From an uncultured bacterium (GTDB taxonomy: Bacteria; Cyanobacteriota; Vampirovibrionia; Gastranaerophilales; Gastranaerophilaceae): 12,770 bases of DNA. Positions within the stretch are counted from its first letter, which is position 1, and every line of letters begins with the position of its first letter. Positions 6,429 to 12,650 of this stretch are shown piece after piece. The position numbers and the translations under genes are program-made. The stretch lies in assembly GCA_949286405.1 (NCBI GenBank), contig CASECH010000138.1, positions 1-12,770 of the forward strand, given 5' to 3'. The notes beneath the pieces were generated by a model that was not told the DNA's origin, searched no databases, and was given only the letters and a program-made list of their open reading frames with translations.

Positions 6429-8000
6429 ATGAACAAATTTTTGATTGTATTTTTGACGCTTTTAGTAAACATCCAACAAGCTCAAGCTTTTAGTATTGAC
6501 AAATTTATGGATAAAAATATTGCTCCTGTATCAGATGCAGTTGCTGATATTATTTTCCATCCGATACATATTTTTGGAGCTGATGTACCAATTATTATAT
6601 TTTGGGTTTTACTGGCGGGTTTTTTCTTCACGTTCTATTTAAGAGGAATAGCTGTTTGGGGGTTTAAGCATGCTATAGATTTGTTAGTTAAACCTAAAAA
6701 AGATGGTGACGGTTCTGGTGAAGTATCATCTTTCCAAGCTTTGATGACTGCGTTATCAGGTACTATAGGGTTAGGTAGTATTGCAGGTGTTGCAATCGCT
6801 ATTTCTATGGGTGGTCCTGGTGCTGCTTTTTGGATTATCGTCGGATCTATATTGGGTATGTCTTTGAAGTTTGTAGAAGCAGCATTAGCTGTTAAATATA
6901 GAAGATTTAATTTGGACGGGAGTATTTCTGGTGGTCCTATGCACTATATGGCTCATGGATTAACCAGAAAAAAATTACGTTGGTTAGGTCAACCTTTGTC
7001 TGTAATATTTGCGATTTTATGTATTTGCGGTGGTATTACAGGCGGTAATATGATTCAAATCAATCAAGCTGCAAATCAGTTTGTTAATGTAACAGGCGGT
7101 GAAAATGGATGTATGCATAATTTCCATTGGGTAATCGGACTTGGTATGGCAATTGTTGTTGGTTTGATTGTTATTGGCGGTATTAAAAATATCGTAAAAG
7201 TTACTGAAAAAATTGTACCTTTAAAAATATTCGTATATTTATTTTCAGCTTTGGCTGTTATTGTTTGTAATTTTAAATTAATTCCGCATGCTGCATATGT
7301 AATTGTAAAAGAAGCTTTTAGACCTGAGTCAGTTTATGGCGGTATGTTTGTTGCTATGATTATGGGTCTAAGACGTTCTGTGCAGTCAAATGAAGCCGGT
7401 ACAGGTTCTGCTCCTATTGTATATGCAACAGTAAGAACTGAAGAACCTTTATCTCAAGGGTTTGTAGCTCTTTTAGATCCGTTCTTAACTGGTTTTATGT
7501 GTACTTTAACTGCTGTAGCTATTGTAATTACAGGTGTTTATAAAACTCATGTGGGTCATACTTCAGGTATTGAAATGACATCAGATGCAATTTCATCTGT
7601 TATGCCTTTCTTCCCTAAATTGTTAGCTGGTATTGTATTGTTATATGCTTTATCAACAATTATTAGTTGGGCATATTATGGTCAAAAGTCTTGGAATTTC
7701 CTTTTTGGTGAAGGAAAGAAAAGAAGTTTGACTTTCCAATTAATTTATTGTGCTTTTATTGTAATCGGTTCAGTATTGAATGTTACATCTGTAATTAATA
7801 TTACTGATGCGATGATGATTGCGATGTCTGTACCAAATATTATAGCTATGTATATATTGGCTCCTGAAGTTAAAAAAGATTTGAAAGATTATTGTGTAAA
7901 ACATCAGTTGGGTAAATTGGTTAACCGTGATTGGTTGGCGACTGTGCCTGTAGCAGCAAATTCTGATATGGAGGATGATGTATGTCAGATCAACAAATAA
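6429..8000 (+). CDS. Sodium:amino-acid symporter, AGCS family (alanine/glycine carrier)
   Basis: This inner-membrane secondary transporter takes up alanine, glycine or a related amino acid with Na+. Of 523 residues with about ten or eleven hydrophobic helices, it shows AGCS motifs: ALMTALSGTIGLGSIAGVAI at 104-123, the GGPGAAFW segment at 128-135, SGGPMHYM at 167-174, and the signature GLRRSVQSNEAGTGSAP at 313-329. The N-terminus (MNKFLIVFLTLLVNIQQAQA) looks like a cleavable signal peptide ahead of the first true helix, an extra seen in some Gram-negative members. AAAGGA at 6415-6420 precedes the ATG by eight bases. The 102-base gap upstream contains a possible GTTGG/CCAAC hairpin (6358-6362 with 6396-6400) but no riboswitch class I recognise. 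The end overlaps the next gene, which suggests a joint role. Substrate preference is not determinable here. Confidence 0.92.
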   Translation: MNKFLIVFLTLLVNIQQAQAFSIDKFMDKNIAPVSDAVADIIFHPIHIFGADVPIIIFWVLLAGFFFTFYLRGIAVWGFKHAIDLLVKPKKDGDGSGEVSSFQALMTALSGTIGLGSIAGVAIAISMGGPGAAFWIIVGSILGMSLKFVEAALAVKYRRFNLDGSISGGPMHYMAHGLTRKKLRWLGQPLSVIFAILCICGGITGGNMIQINQAANQFVNVTGGENGCMHNFHWVIGLGMAIVVGLIVIGGIKNIVKVTEKIVPLKIFVYLFSALAVIVCNFKLIPHAAYVIVKEAFRPESVYGGMFVAMIMGLRRSVQSNEAGTGSAPIVYATVRTEEPLSQGFVALLDPFLTGFMCTLTAVAIVITGVYKTHVGHTSGIEMTSDAISSVMPFFPKLLAGIVLLYALSTIISWAYYGQKSWNFLFGEGKKRSLTFQLIYCAFIVIGSVLNVTSVINITDAMMIAMSVPNIIAMYILAPEVKKDLKDYCVKHQLGKLVNRDWLATVPVAANSDMEDDVCQINK

Positions 8001-8260
8001 TTGTAACGGTATCAGGTATAGATAAGGTAGGTATTGTAGCTTCTGTTGCGAATGTACTTGCTGAATATAAGGTAAATATTGAAGATATCAAACAAACTCT
8101 TATGCAAGGACATTTTGTTATGTTTTTGCTTGGTAATATCGAAAACTCTGAATATTCTTTTAAGGAAATAAAAGAAGCTTTGGTAAAAAAAGGTGAAGAG
8201 TTAGGTATGGAAATATGGGTTCAAAGAAAAGAGATTGTTGATAGAATGCACAATATATAA
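7982..8260 (+). CDS. ACT-domain protein, UPF0237 family
   Basis: The 92-residue protein is a single ACT domain, a small ligand-binding fold that usually senses amino acids. It begins with the first strand IIVTVSGIDKVGIVASVANV (5-24), where the D-K-V-G-I turn precedes helix 1. NIEDIKQTLMQGHFVMFLLG (32-51) follows, and it ends with the UPF0237-type tail RKEIVDRMHNI (82-92). The gene starts inside the symporter gene, overlapping its last 19 bases in another frame, with GGAGG at 7970-7974 seven bases upstream, so translation is probably coupled. In many bacteria UPF0237 sits beside a UPF0210 protein; here it is attached to an amino-acid carrier instead. A role as a sensor modulating uptake or related metabolism is inference. 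Transcription ends at the hairpin at 8274-8308. Confidence 0.88.
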   Translation: MSDQQIIVTVSGIDKVGIVASVANVLAEYKVNIEDIKQTLMQGHFVMFLLGNIENSEYSFKEIKEALVKKGEELGMEIWVQRKEIVDRMHNI

Positions 8261-8273
8261 TTGGAATAATTGA

Positions 8274-8308
8274 TAAAAAAAGACCTACGTTATAAGTAGG
8301 TCTTTTTT
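8274..8308. terminator. Bidirectional terminator between convergent units
   Basis: GACCTAC at 8282-8288 pairs with GTAGGTC at 8296-8302, flanked by an A-run on the left and a T-run on the right, so the same hairpin has a T-tail on either strand. It serves the ACT gene on the plus strand. On the minus strand the right arm encodes the last codons of the GH3 gene, and the GH3 stop codon (8290-8292) lies in the loop. Confidence 0.85.
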
Positions 8309-9252
8309 AATTTTGAAATTTTTTCAAATGATATTTCGATATTTTTTTTCAGCTCTTTATCTTCTTTAGCTTTTTGGGCTATTGTTTCAATAATATTTAT
8401 TGTTTCAGGATTAGAGTTGCGGTATATAAACATATTGATTCCTGCTTTAATTCCCATTATACAGGCTTCTATCGATCCAAAATCTGCTACTCCTTTCATT
8501 ATCATATCATCTGATACAGTTACCCCTTCAAATTGAAGATTATTTGTGAGATATGAAATTGCTTTTTTACTGAGTGATGTTGGAATTGTATTTTTTTCAA
8601 AGCATGTGCAGTGCAGATGTGCTACCATTATCATTTCAATTGTTTTTGCACAATGTTTAAATGGTTTTATGTGAGTTTTTTCCATTTCTTCAAGTGATAA
8701 GTCAATTTGAGGTAGAGTTAAGTGGCTATCTGCGTTTGCGTCGCCATGTCCTGGAAAATGTTTTGCACAAGGAATGATTTTATTTTCTCGATAAATTTGT
8801 GAAACAATTTTTTCGCATTTAATAACTTCGTCAGGGTTGTTAGAGAAAGCTCTTTCTCCTATTATCGGATTATTTGGATTTGTATTCACGTCAATGCAGG
8901 GTGCAAAATTGAGGTTAATTCCATATCCTTTTAATTCTTGTGCAATTTCTTGTGTTTGTGATATTAAAAAACTTTCCCCTTTTTCAAAAGCATACTTGGC
9001 AGAAAGATATTTTTTCCCATTATGGATATTTTCTGTTCTTTCTACTCTTCCACCTTCTTGGTCAATTGATAGAAATGGTTTGGTTTTGGAATTTTTTTTA
9101 ATTTCATTTATCAAATTGCAGAATTGGTCTTTGCTCTGAATATCTTTTGTAAAAAAGATTATTCCGCCAAGATTGTTTTCTAGTGCTTTTTGATATCCAT
9201 TCCCTTCTGTCCCGAGGATGAACATTTGATATAGTTTGTCTTTTAGTTCCAT
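8290..9252 (-). CDS. nagZ: GH3 beta-N-acetylhexosaminidase, NagZ-like
   Basis: NagZ removes N-acetylglucosamine from anhydro-muropeptides or other beta-GlcNAc glycosides during cell-wall recycling. The 320-residue single-domain protein is close to the usual NagZ length. GGIIFFTKDI (29-38) starts the barrel, SIDQEGGRVERT (62-73) is the typical second block, and AKHFPGHGDANADSHLTLP (163-181) is the NagZ loop with catalytic His177. TVSDDMIMKG (245-254) contains the nucleophile, likely Asp248. There is no signal peptide, so it should be cytoplasmic. AAAGG precedes the ATG by about six bases. Only nine bases separate it from the gene upstream, and it is the last member of the minus-strand unit. 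The final five codons are part of the terminator hairpin. Another GH3 specificity is possible but the His-containing loop strongly favours NagZ. Confidence 0.88.
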   Translation of the reverse strand: MELKDKLYQMFILGTEGNGYQKALENNLGGIIFFTKDIQSKDQFCNLINEIKKNSKTKPFLSIDQEGGRVERTENIHNGKKYLSAKYAFEKGESFLISQTQEIAQELKGYGINLNFAPCIDVNTNPNNPIIGERAFSNNPDEVIKCEKIVSQIYRENKIIPCAKHFPGHGDANADSHLTLPQIDLSLEEMEKTHIKPFKHCAKTIEMIMVAHLHCTCFEKNTIPTSLSKKAISYLTNNLQFEGVTVSDDMIMKGVADFGSIEACIMGIKAGINMFIYRNSNPETINIIETIAQKAKEDKELKKNIEISFEKISKLKKTYL

Positions 9253-9261
9253 ATTATGCCT

Positions 9262-9846
9262 TTATAAAATTGTTGAAGTAAGTGGATATAGGTCAAAGAG
9301 GTTGCCTGTTTCTACTACTTCTTCAATTTTTTCTAAAATTGTTTCCAGCTCTTCTTTTGAAGGCTTTTTGAAATTAGACGGAATTTTTATATCATCTGTT
9401 GTTGAAGCTTTTGTAAAACCTTCATTTTCTTTTAAGAAATTTTTGTATTCAGAAATTATTTTCAAAATTTCTATATCAGGAGTGTAATTTTCTCCAAGAT
9501 AATATTTTGCATCTTTTTGGAGTTGCTTTATGTAATGTTCTACAAATTCTACTTCAGAAAGAGTTTCTTCTTCTGAATATTCTCCTCCGATGCAGAGATT
9601 GTTAAGTAGATTTTTGTTTTCATATTTTTTTATGTATACAGCCCAAAGCATACAGCCAAGATAGAAACCGATATAGTTATTCAAAAGTTGTTGGATTTTT
9701 GGGTAGAACATTTTAAAATGAGCTTTTTTTTGATGAAAATTTTTGAATTTTTGTAAGTTATAATATATATTTTCTATGCTTGGTATGAAAGCTTGAATGT
9801 GGGGGATAAATCCCGGATCAAATAGTGCTCCTTCTTCAAAATTCAT
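9262..9846 (-). CDS. Helical protein of unknown function
   Basis: I do not recognise this 194-residue protein. It is rich in Lys, Glu, Phe and Tyr and looks mainly alpha-helical. There is one fairly hydrophobic stretch at about 57-72 (NYIGFYLGCMLWAVYI), which could be a buried helix or a single membrane segment, then acidic helices at 91-117 and 164-180. No signal peptide is visible. The ATG at 9846 is preferred to one at 9870 because GGAG lies seven bases upstream, and the longer form would overlap the preceding gene. It sits 13 bases after the secreted hydrolase gene and 9 bases before the NagZ-like gene, so it is almost certainly co-transcribed with both. A role in the same envelope process is inferred from position only. 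Confidence 0.8.
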   Translation of the reverse strand: MNFEEGALFDPGFIPHIQAFIPSIENIYYNLQKFKNFHQKKAHFKMFYPKIQQLLNNYIGFYLGCMLWAVYIKKYENKNLLNNLCIGGEYSEEETLSEVEFVEHYIKQLQKDAKYYLGENYTPDIEILKIISEYKNFLKENEGFTKASTTDDIKIPSNFKKPSKEELETILEKIEEVVETGNLFDLYPLTSTIL

Positions 9847-9859
9847 GTTATTTCTCCTT

Positions 9860-11053
9860 TTACATTTCATATTTTATTTTAGATTTTCTGTTTTTTAGAA
9901 CTTTTTCTTGAAATTCTTTGTCATATTGAAGTCTATAGCCGTTTACAAATGCTTTTACAACTGCATTTGAGAAGGTTTTTCTTGAACTCCAGTATGATGT
10001 ATGTGCAAATAAGAACGAACGTTTGCTCCATACACTTGAATTGTCGTATATAAAGCCTTTTGGATTGTTAAAATCAAGTTGCGTGATTTTTTCCATTTCA
10101 TCAATGGTTAAATTTTTAGTTGCAGGAAAGCCCATTGGGTCTTCTCTGTAGTTAACTGTTATAAAAAATAATCCTTGTTCAATTATGTATTTGAGCATTA
10201 ATTTATTGTAATAAGTTAGGTCATATTCTGGATCAGCTAAATCTGAGTAGAATAATACCAGTGGGCTAGCAAAATTTACGACTCCCATAAGTGTATTATC
10301 AGGTGCACAGACTTGTTCTGTCGCAGAATTAAGGTTTAGATAATTTTTTTTGAGAATATCCTCTGACGGTTGGAATACCAATTTGCCGCTTTGCATTACG
10401 GCACCAATTTCAGCTTTAGAAAGAGCTGATATGCAGGTAGGTTTTTGTGGATTTTCTTTTACAAATTTTTTAAATTCATCACTTACATTAAGAGAATTGA
10501 ACAGGTCTTCTACATTTATGTATGGCAGTTTGTTAAACATATACTCGTATGTGATGAAACTTCCTGCAGAGTAACCAAATAATACTACGTTATTTCCATT
10601 AAGTTTTTCTTGTTTAATTTTTTCATTAAGTTCATCAAGAATAGGTAGCATGTTATGTTGTTTCTGTACCCAGATTGCATCATGAAGAAATGATGTCAAA
10701 AGAGATCTTACTTGGTATGCTATAGTTGGGCTTAGAGCTTTGCTTATGTCAAGTTGCTTGTGTACAAATTCCAAATTCTTTTGGCTTTTATCACCCCAAA
10801 AAAATATTGATGGATTATTATTAATTGTATAGCCCAAATCGTGGTTTAGGAAAACTTCTTTTATTTGTTTGTTTTGTTCAAATTTCTTTTTCATCACAGG
10901 ATGAAGCTTATTGACTCCTTTTAGGAACCAATTTTGCATTTTTTCATCATTGTTATTGGAACCGTTTATATAGACAAAACTCACAGGTTGAGCTTGGGAA
11001 ATATTTTGGAATAGCATTAGTGAAAAAATGCTTATTAAAATCTTTTTATACAT
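9860..11053 (-). CDS. Exported alpha/beta-hydrolase-like protein
   Basis: The 397-residue protein begins with a signal peptide (residues 1-21 or so, basic MYKK, hydrophobic core, SQAQ cleavage region), so it is probably periplasmic or secreted. FVYINGSNNN at 26-35 resembles the first strand and oxyanion loop of alpha/beta hydrolases. NVVLFGYSAGSF at 155-166 is a textbook nucleophile elbow (G-Y-S-A-G, Ser162). Candidates for the rest of the triad are Asp305 in NYREDPMG and His351 in AHTSYW; these are guesses from order and spacing. An insert at about 175-255 may be a lid. It is therefore likely an esterase or lipase-like serine hydrolase of unknown substrate. AGG precedes the ATG by five bases. 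It lies 52 bases after the small exported nuclease-fold gene and 13 bases before the helical protein gene. Confidence 0.78.
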   Translation of the reverse strand: MYKKILISIFSLMLFQNISQAQPVSFVYINGSNNNDEKMQNWFLKGVNKLHPVMKKKFEQNKQIKEVFLNHDLGYTINNNPSIFFWGDKSQKNLEFVHKQLDISKALSPTIAYQVRSLLTSFLHDAIWVQKQHNMLPILDELNEKIKQEKLNGNNVVLFGYSAGSFITYEYMFNKLPYINVEDLFNSLNVSDEFKKFVKENPQKPTCISALSKAEIGAVMQSGKLVFQPSEDILKKNYLNLNSATEQVCAPDNTLMGVVNFASPLVLFYSDLADPEYDLTYYNKLMLKYIIEQGLFFITVNYREDPMGFPATKNLTIDEMEKITQLDFNNPKGFIYDNSSVWSKRSFLFAHTSYWSSRKTFSNAVVKAFVNGYRLQYDKEFQEKVLKNRKSKIKYEM

Positions 11054-11105
11054 AAATACCTATTTTCTTAATATCCAAATTTATATATCTATATAGTAAC
11101 ATAAT

Positions 11106-11507
11106 TTATTTTTTATTGGTCACTAATACATATTTTTTCATATCATCAGGGGTCATTGTCCATATTGTAATATTATATGTGTTTGCTATTGATTGAAGTC
11201 TTTTTAAGTATCTTAAGTCATTTTGTGGATTTTCCATAATAAGTACAACTCCTGGTTTTTTATTTAGAGTTTTACCATAATAAAGAGATTGTCCTATACT
11301 TTCTGCCCATTTGCTTGCAAAGTCAAATTCTATTGCATGTGTATTTGTTACACAATCTACTCTTGTGCCGTCTATGAGCCTGTATTCACTTGCCCCATGC
11401 TTTTCATTGCACCATACCTGTTGATATTCTTTTTCCATATAAAGGTGTTTTGAATATACAGGTAGTGTTATTAAAATAAAAGATAGTGTTAATAAAAAAT
11501 AACGCAT
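11106..11507 (-). CDS. Exported small protein with PD-(D/E)XK nuclease-like motifs
   Basis: The 133-residue product starts with a signal peptide (MRYFLLTLSFILITLPVYS). The mature part reads like a minimal restriction-endonuclease-type fold: Glu41, then DGTRVDCVTNTHAIEFDFASK (Asp51, Glu60, Asp62, Lys66), followed by the helix WAESIGQSLYY, whose Gln73-x3-Tyr77 matches the QxxxY motif of RecB-type PD-(D/E)XK enzymes. PGVVLIMEN (85-93) would be the next strand. Cys33 and Cys52 could form a disulfide, fitting an exported protein. Small proteins with this DGTRVDC...THAIE...GQSLYY pattern recur in bacteria as uncharacterised proteins, to my recollection. Whether it is an active nuclease is not shown, since the usual E-x-K is E-x-D here. 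GGA precedes the ATG by seven bases. It is first in the minus-strand unit. Confidence 0.8.
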   Translation of the reverse strand: MRYFLLTLSFILITLPVYSKHLYMEKEYQQVWCNEKHGASEYRLIDGTRVDCVTNTHAIEFDFASKWAESIGQSLYYGKTLNKKPGVVLIMENPQNDLRYLKRLQSIANTYNITIWTMTPDDMKKYVLVTNKK

Positions 11508-11616
11508 TAACTTATCCTACAAGATTATTAGATATTTCGATATTACCTATTCGGTTAATATTAATTATAAATTATATTTTATATTATATGCTAGAAGAGT
11601 AAGTATGGAGAATGTG

Positions 11617-11841
11617 ATGAAAAGATTGTTATTGTTTTTAATGTTAGGTTTCTGTTTGGGTAGTTTTGCATCTTTGTCTAAAAATTTATATTTTAGTGGT
11701 ATTATTGCTGGTCGGGGATGTTGTTCTCACCATGGGGGAGTTTGCGGCTGTCAAAATGGTCGTTCACTATGCTGTGATGGTAGTTTAAGCCCATCTTGCA
11801 ATTGTTACAGAGATGATGTAAAACCTGAAATTGGAATATAA
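11617..11841 (+). CDS. Small exported cysteine-rich protein
   Basis: A 74-residue protein with a hydrophobic signal segment (MKRLLLFLMLGFCLGSFAS) and a mature part of about 55 residues holding eight cysteines: Cys35, 36, 43, 45, 52, 53, 61 and 63. The pattern CC-x6-CxC-x6-CC-x7-CxC is two copies of one unit, GR-GCCSHHGGVCGC and GRSLCCDGSLSPSCNC. Such a module could be disulfide-knotted after export or bind metal, with His38 and His39 nearby. Similar CCSHHGGVCGC-type tails occur in uncharacterised proteins of other bacteria, as far as I recall; no function is known to me. The ATG at 11617 is chosen over 11605 because GGAG at 11607-11610 is six bases before it. A very AT-rich gap (11508-11604) separates it from the divergent exported gene, and a strong terminator follows. 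Confidence 0.75.
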   Translation: MKRLLLFLMLGFCLGSFASLSKNLYFSGIIAGRGCCSHHGGVCGCQNGRSLCCDGSLSPSCNCYRDDVKPEIGI

Positions 11842-11844
11842 AAT

Positions 11845-11881
11845 ACAAGGCTTATCTTTTAGGATAAGCCTTGTCCTTTTT
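11845..11881. terminator. Terminator between the Cys-rich gene and the aquaporin gene
   Basis: ACAAGGCTTATC at 11845-11856 pairs perfectly with GATAAGCCTTGT at 11863-11874 over a six-base loop, then CC and a T-run. It is four bases past the stop of the Cys-rich gene. On the minus strand the same stem follows the aquaporin stop by about 30 bases, with a weaker T-rich tail, so it may serve both genes. Confidence 0.88.
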
Positions 11882-11905
11882 ATTAAATTAATTTAGTCGC
11901 ATTTA

Positions 11906-12544
11906 TTAATCATCACAATTTATAAATTTGTATAAAAATCCTGCAGCGATACCTCCGATTAAATCAATAAGTAATGTTATACCTGCAAGTTTTATTCTTA
12001 TTACACCCATTGAAAGTAGTCCTATTGCTACTGCTGGGTTAAATGCACCTAGACAGAATGTTCCTGTAGAAAAAATACCTGCTGTTACTACTGAACCTAT
12101 TGCCAGACCATAGTATGAATTTCCCTCAACTGATTTAGATGTTGCAGTCAGTAGCACTGTATAGCATAGTGCGAATGTAAATAAAAATTCTCCAATCAAT
12201 AATGCTGGAATGTCGAAAGTTGGTATTGTTTCAATAGGAGGTACAACTACTAAATATTTAACCGCACAAGCAGCGAGTACTGCACCTAGAGTTTGAGAAA
12301 TAAAGTATTGAGCATAATTTTTCCATGGTAATGCACCTCTTATTGCAGCTGAAAGTGATACTGCAGGATTGTAGTGGCCTCCTGAAATATGACCGCCTGC
12401 ATATACCATTACCATTAAAATAAATCCTATTCCAAGCATTCCGGTTATACTTTGATTGCCTCCAAAAAGAATTGTTCCTATTGTAAATACTAAAAAGAAT
12501 GTACCAATAAATTCTACAATGTATTTTTTTAAATTTTCTTTCAT
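11906..12544 (-). CDS. Aquaporin / MIP-family channel
   Basis: An inner-membrane channel for water or small neutral solutes. The 212 residues form the usual six helices plus two half-helices. The first NPA box is at 59-61 in SGGHYNPAVS and the second at 169-171 in LGAFNPAVA; EFIGTFFLVF (11-20) and GEFLFTFALCYTVLLT (118-133) are the typical repeat starts. The residue after the second NPA, normally the Arg of the aromatic/arginine filter, is Val172, and the position matching AqpZ His174 appears to be Ile157. The pore may therefore be wider and less polar than in AqpZ, making the solute uncertain. The C-terminus is short (INCDD). AAGGAG precedes the ATG by about six bases, and a clear promoter lies just upstream. 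Confidence 0.9.
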   Translation of the reverse strand: MKENLKKYIVEFIGTFFLVFTIGTILFGGNQSITGMLGIGFILMVMVYAGGHISGGHYNPAVSLSAAIRGALPWKNYAQYFISQTLGAVLAACAVKYLVVVPPIETIPTFDIPALLIGEFLFTFALCYTVLLTATSKSVEGNSYYGLAIGSVVTAGIFSTGTFCLGAFNPAVAIGLLSMGVIRIKLAGITLLIDLIGGIAAGFLYKFINCDD

Positions 12545-12568
12545 AATCTCTCCTTTACTAATTTTGGA

Positions 12569-12597
12569 ATATTAGCATATATAAGCTTTTTTTTCAA
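12569..12597 (-). promoter_or_regulatory. Promoter for the aquaporin gene
   Basis: On the minus strand TTGAAA (12597-12592) is followed after 17 bases by TAATAT (12574-12569), with TGC just before it as an extended -10. Transcription would start near 12562, leaving a leader of about 18 bases that contains AAGGAG. Confidence 0.7.
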
Positions 12598-12632
12598 TTG
12601 AATGTCTGTACTATATGTGTTTATGAAATTTA

Positions 12633-12641
12633 TGGTATAAT
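12633..12641 (+). promoter_or_regulatory. Extended -10 promoter with near-leaderless start for the PgeF-like gene
   Basis: TGGTATAAT is a perfect extended -10, ending nine bases before the ATG at 12651. No convincing -35 and no Shine-Dalgarno sequence are visible, so the mRNA should have a leader of zero to three bases. The same TGGTATAAT word drives the GH57 gene. Confidence 0.6.
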
Positions 12642-12650
12642 CTGTCTGTT

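Noticed and set aside
8837..9139. 100-codon open frame on the plus strand
   Set aside because: It is the complement of the NagZ-like gene, whose family motifs are unambiguous; the plus-strand product has no recognisable features.
9236..9487. 83-codon plus-strand open frame spanning the junction of two minus-strand genes
   Set aside because: Serine/phenylalanine-rich shadow of the helical protein gene and the NagZ start; no ribosome site.
11928..12113. 61-codon plus-strand open frame
   Set aside because: Antisense to the aquaporin gene, which has both NPA boxes in the other strand.
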